A stretch of DNA of 36,293 nt from an uncultured Clostridiaceae bacterium (GCA_946185495.1 CAMHJT010000007.1:1-36293), one strand, 5' to 3'; shown: positions 11,401-19,340, counted from the first letter of the stretch. The notes: generated by a model not told the origin, from the sequence alone. Numbers and translations are program-made.

Positions 11401-12104
11401 TCAATGCGGGCGGAACCGGCGCGGTGACGGTACCGGACACGGTAACGATCAACGGTGTGCAGTATAAAGTGACTTCCATTGACGCGGCTGCGTTTAAGGG
11501 CAATAAGGCGCTGCAGAGCGTGAAGCTTGGCAAATATGTGACACAGATTGATGCGGAAGCGTTCTCGGGATGCGCGGCTTTGACCAGCGTGACTGTAAGC
11601 AGTGAGGCGACTAAGATTGGGGACAAGGCATTTTATAACTGCAAGAAGTTAAAGACGGTCAGCCTGCCATCGGGTGGAAAGATCACGGAGATCGGCGCAA
11701 GCGCGTTTGAAAACTGCGCGGTGCTTGCCAAGATTACGATACCGGCGAAGGTGACCCGGATTGGCAATAAGGCGTTTTCGGGCTGCAAGAAGCTGAAGAC
11801 AGTGACGTTCGCAGGCAAATCGGAATTGACTACAATCGGGGACAATGCGTTTGCGGGATGTACGTCACTTGCCAAGATTACGCTGCCGGCGAAGCTGACA
11901 GCAATTGGAGTGAAGGCGTTCTATAACTGCAAGAAGCTCAAAAAGATTACTGTGAAATCCAAGGTGATGAGCAGTGTTGGGCAGAATGCGTTAAAGAATA
12001 TTCACAAGAAGGCAGTGATCAAGGTGCCGAAGAAGCAGCTGGCTCAGTATAAGACGCTCTTCAAGGGTAAGGGACAGAAAAAAACGGTAAAGGTGAAAAA
12101 ATAA
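5451..12104 (+). CDS. Giant secreted BspA-like leucine-rich-repeat protein
   Basis: 2217 aa. Signal peptide MRKNTTKTLSLLLAASLALSSAGPALPAAAAQ. Many BspA-type LRR units (IGNNAFEGAGLTKLVF; IGDKAFYNCKKLKTVSLP). SD ACGAGGAGG upstream. Confidence 0.92.
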   Translation: MRKNTTKTLSLLLAASLALSSAGPALPAAAAQTQSGVTQEQPADGGIDMAASEPAGEKAGQEEAGLQAEEASQGADVAVSVDPEQVGEALKTGTGAAKQQLQSEQEIIDTERPQPQVQAADDQNGWTEELAEEEMTGKLAEEDALAKDMFEDAALFQEVLSQYNQGTNQTKTEDTFLCSDLAGYTGALDFTGFANAAGVTSVKGLGYAKRAESIDISALTAVDTIPAEEFKGCSFKQFLMSGSIKTIGDKAFLECKQLKGIVLPDTLEKLGEQGLAQCSALAHVNTDVAEDTLPTHLKSVGQQAFLEDVALTKISIPAFLEGGSLLQHVPGIFNGCVGLGEVWISNTITTIPVSAFERAGTKVESGLKVIFEDGSKLDKILGSAFRKAKLEETVDLSCCQLLTSIQASAYEGVVSTKKIDLSKCTRLASIEASAFEEATSLEQVILPEQTETLTLGDRVFAKTKVTSVYASGAGETEGVLLPDYVSEIGAGCFFANTAMNKVSLPAGLPKISDYTFDGCSNLREVIQRQGTDGACNVQEIGDAAFRGTAIIDTEFLMQMNRLQKIGYQKLEELTSYTYPNNEKDEATIGFLPAGGEGVTEYNAETHQKWSEKDKKYYGSEVFSACPYLKTIHIPASVQEIGARAFFFSKYKKESVPSIVESIVWDSDPSGAAVKRTIYTEAFGNHEKSVSMTLPEHNGAGEQLTIGRCAFYNNSSMNVVKGSSGDNVLPATVAKLDSGAFYLCQSLPSIKVQATETGECPVLEEKAFKWCNSMTKIELPAQIQEIPRHFCYGDPIQEIVIGNGANNEVKRIGTLAFMGNVIQNLDLTGYTKLEELGSGCFSYIDMVIESEEPKKELPVYPQHGADPVMKSAIVPAEMEKEQVFMNTGVFAGQLNFDTMKTPGGEDGQVYIPDYLYEQDQQAIFAFTAVSKVIWEADTTHVNEWKDVPVYMYMGCERIEKAEDVTPTGEYVTSFGKGAFSGSYVMSADLSRYKRLQKLGSGTLSGKNKTEGVFWKCPVLASVTLPAVSDDVELVVGKECFERCPELGKGQGIVNLGNAAKLEEKVFCECVNLNNIVFSPRLKEIGNNVFENCTSLTLLNNPLPAALETIGNQCFKNCTSLTLTGCPLPDALQTIGNNAFEGTEKIGEVEFGSQLTKIGNNAFEGAGLTKLVFDRAEALEEIGAGAFTRSTLPEVRLFHTKVTQINANVFSKCRSLTAARFGSEVLYIDKDALAGCKNLSYIEFASTTTVNNQVFYTPNSVTEQVEKDGQMVTEQVDEYTADGGTITVSVTTPEKTVVPLGRTITLPYYINEAGMSQFDYILVGDKTRHEIEDESVKTHVKVNARLNDGYYWYRQTDEEGGKYRIKDPQYLHDLKELKEPSATFKREEIKGKEVDVIEVEGLKATKEPLDFSVVCSMRFECAPRKDKTPVTVTASKFKADYRLEVEDIPLGVTLYKDNQRKQQVTVEEGDNTQYIQLASGARTFQYYFDIMSESQDSKPDTYDMEITTDNKDVIYPAGASSAEPADIYVTEKGTVINNNTGSVNPNPNGQNFWLIVNGVGEANIKMCPKGHPEYTVTYKYVVNSDIQNLALAVPQEYSSGAKAGDSFPIFVNYTNYLGQVADWEHPETMDSCSNRKITYESSEPEYVSVDDKGVITVLKGEKAGGADKKVTITASAQTSVEDRKLEKKVVVTVKPNQPVFASGIEAMLCSDVKHEAVINDDQTAQGQAIPIQLSSGQRGTQYFYDMLMVSQEAEAIPDTFDLVVETDNPDVLYPAKAANAEKQASYTIEATSVNTTNGVVTGNPNGQTFWLVASGIGTAHIKAYPKGHEDRAKTYTFSVNSDLKSMDLKVPDEYRNGMKPGDVFNVFAGFQNFLDQPAADSAVASSMYGLYTNRVITFTSSEPEYAAVDAMGNVTILKVDQDMKMVKITAEAGTAVEGKTLSKELSFNVKYPDIKTNEPIADAATGAQVAVTKVSKVDLEGEAKYVNAGGTGAVTVPDTVTINGVQYKVTSIDAAAFKGNKALQSVKLGKYVTQIDAEAFSGCAALTSVTVSSEATKIGDKAFYNCKKLKTVSLPSGGKITEIGASAFENCAVLAKITIPAKVTRIGNKAFSGCKKLKTVTFAGKSELTTIGDNAFAGCTSLAKITLPAKLTAIGVKAFYNCKKLKKITVKSKVMSSVGQNALKNIHKKAVIKVPKKQLAQYKTLFKGKGQKKTVKVKK
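9785..11300 (+). repeat. Two diverged tandem modules of about 240 aa inside the LRR protein
   Basis: Module 1: IQLASGARTFQYYFDIMSESQ...DVIYPAG...NPNGQNFWLIVNGVGEANIKMCPKGH. Module 2: IQLSSGQRGTQYFYDMLMVSQ...DVLYPAK...NPNGQTFWLVASGIGTAHIKAYPKGH. Boundaries approximate. Confidence 0.8.
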
Positions 12105-12119
12105 ATAGTGCCGGAAGGA

Positions 12120-12149
12120 GGAACAGGCAGGATGATACCTGCCTGTTCC
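12120..12149 (+). terminator. Terminator-like hairpin after the LRR gene
   Basis: GGAACAGGCAGG-ATGATA-CCTGCCTGTTCC, 12-bp perfect stem, followed by TATTTA. Confidence 0.65.
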
Positions 12150-12297
12150 TATTTATGCGAATGGAAGAAGGCTATTTTTTCATTCATGGTTGACAACAAA
12201 GTGCAAAAAGTTTACACTAAAGAAGGTGTACTGCTTTACCGGCCGGAACCGGCAGATGCGACAGACATGAAATAATTTGGAAATGGAGGCGGAAGGC

Positions 12298-13239
12298 ATG
12301 ATCAAGATATATCGGACAGATGACAGCAAGATAGGAGAAGTGCATGCCTTCGAATCTGGCTCCTGGATCCAGCTCACGGATCCGGGTCAGGACGAATTGG
12401 AAATGATTTCCAAGAGGTTTGATATTGATATTGCCGATGTGCGTGCCGCAATGGATGCCGATGAGAGCTCGCGTGTGGAGATTGAGGATGTCTATACGCT
12501 GATCCTGGTAGATATTCCGGTGGTTGAGATACGTAACGAGCAGAAGGCTTACACGTCCATCCCGCTTGGAATTCTGCTGCTGGATGATTACATCATCACG
12601 ATCTGCGCGGAGGAGACGCCGGTGCTGCAGTATTTTATCAATTCCACGGTGCGGGAGTTCAGCACCAAGAAGCAGATGCGGTTTGTATACCAGATCCTGT
12701 ACCGGACCTGTATGGTGTACCAGCTCTATCTGCGAACCATTGACAGCAAGCGGACAGAGATTGAGGAACGCGCGAGGGATGATGTGAAGGAGGCGGATCT
12801 GGTCACGCTGCACGAGCTGGAGTCCAACCTTGTATATTTTGCAACCTCCCTGCGGGCAAACGGGGCGGTGATCGACCGGCTTTCGCGGTACAGCAGGGTG
12901 CGGCAGTTTCCGGAGGATAAAGATCTGCTGGACGATGTAAAGGTGGAGAACGGGCAGGCGATCGAGATGACGATCATCTACAGGGATATCATACACGGTA
13001 CGCGGGAGCTGCTGTCGAATATCATTGATATCCGCCTGAACAATGTGATGAAATATCTGGCTGCGATCACCATTGTGATGGCTATTCCGAATATTGTGTC
13101 GGGATTTTATGGAATGAACGTGGACGCCAGATGGGTGCCGCTTCAGAGCACGCCCTATGCGTTCGGGATGATCTGTGCAGCTACATTCCTGATCTGTGTG
13201 CTTGCGCTGAAAATGCTGAAAAAGAAGAAAATGTTGTAA
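12298..13239 (+). CDS. corA: CorA-family magnesium/divalent cation transporter
   Basis: Starts MIKIYRTDDSKIGEV. C-terminal TM pair with CorA GMN motif (NIVSGFYGMNVDARWVPL). SD GGAGGCGGAAGG before 12298. Confidence 0.9.
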   Translation: MIKIYRTDDSKIGEVHAFESGSWIQLTDPGQDELEMISKRFDIDIADVRAAMDADESSRVEIEDVYTLILVDIPVVEIRNEQKAYTSIPLGILLLDDYIITICAEETPVLQYFINSTVREFSTKKQMRFVYQILYRTCMVYQLYLRTIDSKRTEIEERARDDVKEADLVTLHELESNLVYFATSLRANGAVIDRLSRYSRVRQFPEDKDLLDDVKVENGQAIEMTIIYRDIIHGTRELLSNIIDIRLNNVMKYLAAITIVMAIPNIVSGFYGMNVDARWVPLQSTPYAFGMICAATFLICVLALKMLKKKKML

Positions 13240-13270
13240 TATCGCTTTTGTTGCGAAGCATGTAATAGAA

Positions 13271-13300
13271 AACACCCCGGAGCGTTCCGGGGTGTTTTTT
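13271..13300. terminator. Bidirectional terminator between corA and the cyclophilin gene
   Basis: AACACCCCGGA-GCGT-TCCGGGGTGTT followed by TTTT, with A-run on the left. Confidence 0.9.
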
Positions 13301-13399
13301 ATTAATTTGCCGCACAGCCTGACAAAATCCTGCGGGGCGGGCAGGGGAGCCTGACATCTTCCATGCCGGATGATTGCAGAGCTTTCGACAAAAAGGATG

Positions 13400-13918
13400 T
13401 CAGCAGGTTTCCGGTTCCGGGTAGGTTTCTCCAAAGGTTTCTGCTGTGATGGAGCGGATCTTCTGCTCCTTGAGCGGCTTGTCGTAATAGTCTGTATCCA
13501 CGCAGGCGATGCGGTCTACAACCTCAAGCCCCTCCGTAACCTTACCGAAGGCGGCATATTGGCCGTCTAAGTGCGGGGAGGTTTTATGCATGATGAAGAA
13601 TTGCGAGCCGGCGGAATCCGGCATCATGGAACGGGCCATGGAGAGCACGCCGGGCTTGTGCTTTAAAGGGTTGTTGAATCCGTTGTCGGAGAACTCGCCC
13701 TTGATATGGTAGCCGGGACCGCCCATGCCGGTGCCTTCCGGACAGCCGCCCTGGATCATGAAGCCCTTGATCACCCGGTGGAAGATCAGGCCGTCATAGT
13801 AGCCCTTTTGTACAAGGGAAAGAAAATTGTTGACGGTGTTGGGAGCGATATCAGGATAGAGTTCCGCCTTCATGATATCGCCGTTTTCCATGGTGATGGT
13901 AATGATTGGATTTGCCAT
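13400..13918 (-). CDS. ppiB: Cyclophilin-type peptidyl-prolyl cis-trans isomerase
   Basis: FHRVIKGFMIQGGCPEGTGMGGPGYHIKGEF...SMARSMMPDSAGSQFFIMHKTSPHLDGQYAAFGKV. Confidence 0.95.
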   Translation of the reverse strand: MANPIITITMENGDIMKAELYPDIAPNTVNNFLSLVQKGYYDGLIFHRVIKGFMIQGGCPEGTGMGGPGYHIKGEFSDNGFNNPLKHKPGVLSMARSMMPDSAGSQFFIMHKTSPHLDGQYAAFGKVTEGLEVVDRIACVDTDYYDKPLKEQKIRSITAETFGETYPEPETC

Positions 13919-14286
13919 ATTTTCACCTCTTTCATAGAATATAGTTGGTGTCTGGCAGCGGTCCGGCAGGTCTGCGGACTGCCTGACGCCGCACTATCCA
14001 AGAGTTTATCATTTTATCAGGAAAATGACAATAGAAAGTTAACTGTGACAGAAACATCCTGTAGCAGTTCGTTCTTTGACGGATCCTCTGCCTGCCGGAC
14101 GTCTCCCGGCGGATTGGACCGTTGCACTGCGGCATCTGTGAACCGTAATGAAATGCGGCGGCAAACTGTTCGTGATTTTGCATAATAATATACTTGCGAA
14201 ACGGGAAAAAATCTACTATAATAGGAATAGAGTTTTGGCGGGCAGAGAGAAGGGTTCGTACAATGGAACGGGAAGGGGAAGGTGTC

Positions 14287-15972
14287 ATGAGGAAGGTAAG
14301 TTTCAGAATAAGGAATTTCGGTAAGGAGCAGTATCTGAGTTTTAATCTGGATGATGACGACAAGCTGGATGAGGATCTGCTGAATTTTTTGGAAGACGAG
14401 GAGCCGAGGGGAATCGTTCCGGTCATCTATGAGGAAGAGGAAGAGTATGACGCGTTTTCCTACAATATCAGCGATAAGATCCATCTGATAGAGCTTTCCA
14501 GCCAGGAGATCAACGCGGAGATGGTGCTGATGGTGATGCGGAGCCTGGTGCTGACGCTGATTGATATGGCGGAGTACAGGATCCCGCTGTCCTATCTGGT
14601 GCTGAACAGGGATTATATCTATGTGGATTCGGATTACCAGATTGAGTTTATTTGCATCCCGCTTGAGAATATGCAGGAAGAGGTGAATGTTCCGAGCTTT
14701 TTGAGGAATTTTCTGGCGAGCTTGCGGTTTGATCCGACTGAGAATGGGGATTATGTGGCCAAGCTGTTCACCTATATCAACAATTCCGCGATGTTCAACC
14801 TGCGCAATATGGTCAATCTGATCGATGAGCTGATGAACAATATGGACGTATCTGTTCCAGAGGATAATTCTGCGGAGATTATCGTGGATTATCAGGAGGT
14901 GGATACCCTGACCGGCGACGTGGAGGATGCGGAAGTCGTTGAGGATGAGGAGGAGAAGAAGGAACGCTTCTTTGGGGATGACAGCTGGAACAGGCCTTCA
15001 GAGGAAGCGGAGGAACCGGTACAGTCTGAGCCTGAAGAGGAGAAGGAGTCTCTGTCTGAGCCTGAACAGGTGCATGAGATCACGGAAGAGCCTGAGTTAA
15101 AGCTGAAGGTAGAGAAAGAGCCCCTTAAGATGGCAGAGCCCAAGGAGGAAGAGAAACCGGAAGAGAAGGTGTTTGATCCGGTAGAGATAGAGGAAGACGT
15201 GTATGTGACGCCGTCGCCGGAAAAGCCGAAGCAGGAGAAGACTGCTTCCAATGACGAGGGCAAGCTGTCATGGCTGACAAAGGATATCAGCATCAAGGAT
15301 CTGGTAGGTAAGGATAAGTCGGAGTCCAAGCCGGAGAAGAAGGGAAAGGACAAGCCTGCTGAGAAGAAGAAGCCTTCCGTATATATACCGGAGACCAATG
15401 CTGCAGGTGTGATTCAGGATGAATTGGATGAATATCTGGCGGAGAAGGAATACGAGGAAGAGCATGCAACGCACCATGAGGAGACAGGGTTAAAGATTAA
15501 GAAGAACATCAAAATCAGCAGGGCTGATATTGTGAAGAACACGCAGGAGGAACAGGAGGAGCTGATGGAACTTGAAGCGGAACCGACTGTGAATCTGGAT
15601 GCGGTCAGGGATGTGAAAAAAGAGGCTTCACCGGAAGATAAGGATAAAGATAAGGGTAAAAAACAGAAACAGCCGAAGGTATATCCCAGTGTAACCCGTG
15701 TGAATACCGGCGATATGGTGATGATTAATAAGCAGAATTTCAAGATTGGCACCGCAACGCTTGGCATTGATTTCAGGATCGACGGCAACAAGGCGGTAAG
15801 CCGTATGCACGCTACGATCACGAATAAGGACGGAGAGTATTATATCAAGGACAATAAGTCCACGAACCATACTTATGTGAACGGAGAGATGCTGAAGGAT
15901 GGAGAGACGAAGCTGTTGAAGCCGGATACCAAGTTTGTGCTTGGAGATGAGGAGTTTATTTTCAAACAGTGA
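14287..15972 (+). CDS. FHA-domain protein with DUF6382-like N-terminus and acidic linker
   Basis: C-terminal FHA (FKIGTATLGIDFRIDGNKAVSRMHATITNKDGEYYIKDNKSTNHTYVNGEML), Glu/Lys-rich linker. Start 14287 (MRKVSFRIRNFG) has SD GGAAGGGGAAGG; ORF opens at 14194. Confidence 0.85.
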   Translation: MRKVSFRIRNFGKEQYLSFNLDDDDKLDEDLLNFLEDEEPRGIVPVIYEEEEEYDAFSYNISDKIHLIELSSQEINAEMVLMVMRSLVLTLIDMAEYRIPLSYLVLNRDYIYVDSDYQIEFICIPLENMQEEVNVPSFLRNFLASLRFDPTENGDYVAKLFTYINNSAMFNLRNMVNLIDELMNNMDVSVPEDNSAEIIVDYQEVDTLTGDVEDAEVVEDEEEKKERFFGDDSWNRPSEEAEEPVQSEPEEEKESLSEPEQVHEITEEPELKLKVEKEPLKMAEPKEEEKPEEKVFDPVEIEEDVYVTPSPEKPKQEKTASNDEGKLSWLTKDISIKDLVGKDKSESKPEKKGKDKPAEKKKPSVYIPETNAAGVIQDELDEYLAEKEYEEEHATHHEETGLKIKKNIKISRADIVKNTQEEQEELMELEAEPTVNLDAVRDVKKEASPEDKDKDKGKKQKQPKVYPSVTRVNTGDMVMINKQNFKIGTATLGIDFRIDGNKAVSRMHATITNKDGEYYIKDNKSTNHTYVNGEMLKDGETKLLKPDTKFVLGDEEFIFKQ

Positions 15973-15981
15973 TTAAGATAA

Positions 15982-16018
15982 GGGATTGAGCTTCCGTGGG
16001 AAGCCCAATCCCTTTATA
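15982..16018 (+). terminator. Terminator after the FHA gene
   Basis: GGGATTGaGCTTCC-GTG-GGAAGCcCAATCCC followed by TTTATATAT. Confidence 0.75.
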
Positions 16019-16053
16019 TATCGCAAAGCTTTTTTATGGAGAGGAGAAAAGAA

Positions 16054-16734
16054 ATGAAAGCGGTAGTATTTGATATGGATGGAGTTATCTTTGATTCGGA
16101 AAAGCTGTACAGGAAGCATTGGATGATCACGGGAAAGAAATGGGGCATTCCGGAGGATGAGATGCGAAAGCTGTGCAACCTGATCGCCGGAGCCACAAAG
16201 GAGGTCAACAGGAAGCTGATGCAGTCCAGGTATGGCGCGGATTTTGATTACGACCTGTTCCGGAAGGAGACGATGGACAGGATGGATGAGGAGATCCGGA
16301 GGGAGGGACTGACTGTAAAGCCCGGCGTCACGGAACTTTTTTCCTGGCTGAAGGATCAGGGCTTAAGGATCGCCCTGGCCACATCCACCATGCGGGAGCG
16401 CGCGGAGGGCAACCTGATAAAGGCGGGGCTGCTGCCCTGGTTCGACGCGGTCATATACGGTGGAATGGTGGAAAACGGCAAGCCGGCGCCGGATATTTAC
16501 CTGAAGGCCTGCGAGGAGCTTGGAGTGGATCCGCAGGAGGCGATCGGGATCGAGGATTCGATCAACGGCGTGAAATCCTCCCATGCAGCGGGACTCTATA
16601 CGATCATGGTAGTGGATCTGATCGAACCGACAGAGGAGACCAGGCAGCTTGCCAACGCGACCTATGATTCCCTTTATGAGGTGCTCCGGTGGCTGGAGGA
16701 GGGAGGCAGGACAGGATGCAGCAGACAGGAATGA
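16054..16734 (+). CDS. HAD-superfamily hydrolase (beta-phosphoglucomutase-like)
   Basis: Motif I VVFDMDGVIFDSE; IALATSTMRERAEG; KPAPDIYLKACEELGVDPQEAIGIEDSINGVKSSHAAG. SD GAGGAG. Confidence 0.92.
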   Translation: MKAVVFDMDGVIFDSEKLYRKHWMITGKKWGIPEDEMRKLCNLIAGATKEVNRKLMQSRYGADFDYDLFRKETMDRMDEEIRREGLTVKPGVTELFSWLKDQGLRIALATSTMRERAEGNLIKAGLLPWFDAVIYGGMVENGKPAPDIYLKACEELGVDPQEAIGIEDSINGVKSSHAAGLYTIMVVDLIEPTEETRQLANATYDSLYEVLRWLEEGGRTGCSRQE

Positions 16735-16895
16735 TCTGCGGGCCGGAGGCGATCCTGCCCGATTTTATGGCATACATCAGAGGAGATTCCCATATATTGC
16801 ACTATAAGCTGCTGTTGAGAGCTGATGGGACATCGGAATGCAGGCCCGTCATGCCTGCAGGCAGACAGCGATCATGAAAGAGGGAGAGTGGATAT

Positions 16896-17258
16896 ATGGC
16901 TGCTGGAAAGAAATTCGCGATCGTCATCCGGGGGCTGATCCTGTCCTATGCGGTGACGGGGCTGCTTCTGCTGGGACTTGCGTTTCTGGTGTACCGGTTC
17001 CGGTTGGGAGAACGGGCAACGGATCTGATCATCATCGGTATTTACGTGCTGGTGACCTTTGCGGGAGGCTTTGTGACGGGAAAAAGGGTGAGGGAACAGA
17101 AGTTTCTGTGGGGGTTTTTGCTGGGGTTTTTGTATATTGTGATCATTTCCCTGCTCGCGGCGGCGATCAGTCACGCTTTTCAGGTGCCTGATACAGCGCG
17201 CCTGTCTACGATGGCGCTGTGCATCGGGGGAGGGCTCCTGGGAGGGATGCTCAGTTAA
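16896..17258 (+). CDS. TIGR04086-like four-TM membrane protein
   Basis: 120 aa, four hydrophobic helices (LILSYAVTGLLLLGLAFLVYRF; LIIIGIYVLVTFAGGFVTGKRVREQKFLWGFLLGFLYIVI), directly upstream of the SCIFF cassette as expected for this family. Confidence 0.75.
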   Translation: MAAGKKFAIVIRGLILSYAVTGLLLLGLAFLVYRFRLGERATDLIIIGIYVLVTFAGGFVTGKRVREQKFLWGFLLGFLYIVIISLLAAAISHAFQVPDTARLSTMALCIGGGLLGGMLS

Positions 17259-17596
17259 GAGACGGTGGCCATTTACGCTTTGGCTAATATGTTATGTACC
17301 TGACGGTCCCGGCGGAAAGTCTATCTGCACTCCGGGAACGAGCGAAAGCATACCTTCGAACGAAACTTGCCCTGCGCCTTTGGCATGGGCTCGCTAAGGC
17401 CTCAGGTATTGCGCCTGGTTGCGTGCGCAGCGGTAATCGTATAACCGTCGGGTTATTTGAGATCGGTTATGCCAGGCTCGCCACCTTCGTTGGCTTACCG
17501 GGGAGCGGCGTTCGCAAATAGCCCTTTGTTGCAAATGAACTATCCTCCTGGAGCCTGTTTGTTGGCAGAAAGGTGAAATGTTAGATAAAGTAAGCG

Positions 17597-17625
17597 TTGA
17601 CCTCCGAAAAACCTTATGCTATAAT
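17597..17625 (+). promoter_or_regulatory. Strong sigma-A-like promoter for scfA
   Basis: TTGACC (17597-17602), 17-bp spacer, TATAAT (17620-17625). Confidence 0.85.
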
Positions 17626-17694
17626 CTATGATATGTCTGCGTGGGGGTACCCGGTCAGAAGGAATATGATAGAAAGGAATGTGAGGTAAGAAGA

Positions 17695-17838
17695 ATGAAG
17701 CATATCAAGACATTGACGGACAAGACACTGAAGAATACCATGGAGAAGGGTGGCTGCGGTGAGTGCCAGACCTCCTGCCAGTCTGCCTGCAAGACTTCCT
17801 GCACGGTAGGTAATCAGACCTGCGAGCAGAATAAGTAG
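17695..17838 (+). CDS. scfA: SCIFF ranthipeptide precursor (six cysteines in forty-five residues)
   Basis: 47-aa peptide MKHIKTLTDKTLKNTMEKGGCGECQTSCQSACKTSCTVGNQTCEQNK with six Cys, next to its radical SAM maturase. SD GAGGT upstream. Confidence 0.95.
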   Translation: MKHIKTLTDKTLKNTMEKGGCGECQTSCQSACKTSCTVGNQTCEQNK

Positions 17839-17920
17839 GAGTTATTTAAAAAAAAGGAAGGTAACTGTTCCGCAGGCCTACGTGTTTCGCAGCTGCTGAA
17901 CAGGTACAAATGAAGAACCG

Positions 17921-17952
17921 GAAGAGGACTGCTTCGGTGGCTGTCCTCTTTC
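17921..17952 (+). terminator. Hairpin between scfA and scfB (possible attenuator or processing site)
   Basis: AAGAGGAC (17922-17929) pairs with GTCCTCTT (17943-17950), followed by TCCTTG. Confidence 0.6.
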
Positions 17953-17977
17953 CTTGTCGCTAGAGAGGAAGAGTTTT

Positions 17978-19336
17978 GTGATACATCAATTTATAAATAA
18001 CGGGTATTATATCGTACTGGATGTGTGCAGCGGTTCCGTGCATGTGGTGGACCAGCTGGTGTATGATGTGATCGCCCTGTATGAACAATTTGACGCGGAA
18101 GAGATCAAGCAGAAGCTTTCGCAGTATCCTCCCGCGGAGATAGACGAAGCCCTTGCGGAGATCAGGGAACTGAAGGAGCAGGGGAAGCTGTTTACACAGG
18201 ATGTGTACCGGGACGCGATCGTGGATTTCAAGAAGAGAAAGACAGTGGTGAAGGCACTCTGCCTGCACATTGCCCATGACTGCAATCTCGCCTGCAAATA
18301 TTGCTTTGCGGGGGAGGGGGAATACCATGGCGACCGTTCCCTGATGAGCTATGAGGTGGGAAAGAAGGCGCTGGATTTCCTGATCGAGAATTCGGGCAGC
18401 CGGGTCAACCTGGAGGTGGATTTTTTTGGCGGGGAGCCGCTGATGAATTTCCGGGTGGTGCGGGAGCTTGTGGCCTATGGCAGAAGCCGGGAGCGGGAGT
18501 GCAACAAGAAGTTCCGTTTCACGCTGACGACCAATGGAGTGCTGCTGGATGACGAGGTCATGGAATTTGCCAACCGCGAGATGTCCAATGTGGTGCTCTC
18601 CATCGACGGGCGGCGCGAGGTACACGACAGGATGCGTCCGACTAGGAACGGCAAGGGAAGCTATGACCTGATCATAGATAAATTTAAGAAGATGGCGGAG
18701 TCCAGGCATCAGACCAATTATTATGTGAGGGGAACTTTTACGCATTATAATCTGGATTTCTCGAAGGATGTGCTGCATCTGGCGGATGAGGGCTTTGAGC
18801 AGATCTCGATGGAGCCTGTGGTGGCGCAGCCCTCGGAGCCTTACGCGATCCGGGAGGAGGATCTTCCGGAGCTGCTTAAGGAGTATGACAAGCTGGCGAA
18901 AGAAATGGTGGAGAGAAAAAAAGCCGGAAAGGGTTTTCAATTTTTCCATTTTATGATAGATTTAACAGGCGGGCCTTGTCTTTACAAGCGGCTGTCAGGG
19001 TGTGGCTCCGGCACGGAGTACCTGGCGGTTACCCCATGGGGAGACCTTTATCCCTGCCATCAGTTTGTGGGGATGGAGCAGTTCAAGCTGGGGAATGTGG
19101 ATACCGGTGTGACGAACACGGAGGTAGTGGACGAGTTCAAGCTCTGTAATGTGTACGCGAAGGAGAAATGTAAGGACTGTTTCGCGAGATTTTACTGCAG
19201 CGGCGGCTGCGCGGCCAATTCCTACAATTTCCATGGCAACCTGCTGGAAGCTTATGATGTGGGATGTGAGCTGGAGCGCAAGCGCGTCGAATGCGCGCTC
19301 ATGCTGAAGGCTGCATTATACGAAGAAGGAGAGTAA
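17978..19336 (+). CDS. scfB: SCIFF maturase, radical SAM/SPASM thioether-forming enzyme
   Basis: CNLACKYCFAGEGEYHGDRSLM radical SAM motif; SPASM cysteines CHQFVG...CNVYAKEKCKDCFARFYCSGGCAANS. GTG start at 17978 (VIHQFINNGYYIVLDV) with SD GAGGAAGAG; ORF track start is TTG at 17954. Confidence 0.95.
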   Translation: MIHQFINNGYYIVLDVCSGSVHVVDQLVYDVIALYEQFDAEEIKQKLSQYPPAEIDEALAEIRELKEQGKLFTQDVYRDAIVDFKKRKTVVKALCLHIAHDCNLACKYCFAGEGEYHGDRSLMSYEVGKKALDFLIENSGSRVNLEVDFFGGEPLMNFRVVRELVAYGRSRERECNKKFRFTLTTNGVLLDDEVMEFANREMSNVVLSIDGRREVHDRMRPTRNGKGSYDLIIDKFKKMAESRHQTNYYVRGTFTHYNLDFSKDVLHLADEGFEQISMEPVVAQPSEPYAIREEDLPELLKEYDKLAKEMVERKKAGKGFQFFHFMIDLTGGPCLYKRLSGCGSGTEYLAVTPWGDLYPCHQFVGMEQFKLGNVDTGVTNTEVVDEFKLCNVYAKEKCKDCFARFYCSGGCAANSYNFHGNLLEAYDVGCELERKRVECALMLKAALYEEGE

Positions 19337-19340
19337 GGAA

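Noticed and set aside
12217-13434. 405-aa minus-strand ORF antisense to corA
   Set aside because: Overlaps corA and crosses the terminator; no recognisable motif.
17960-18949. 329-aa minus-strand ORF antisense to scfB
   Set aside because: Radical SAM maturase on + strand is unambiguous; no independent support for the antisense ORF.
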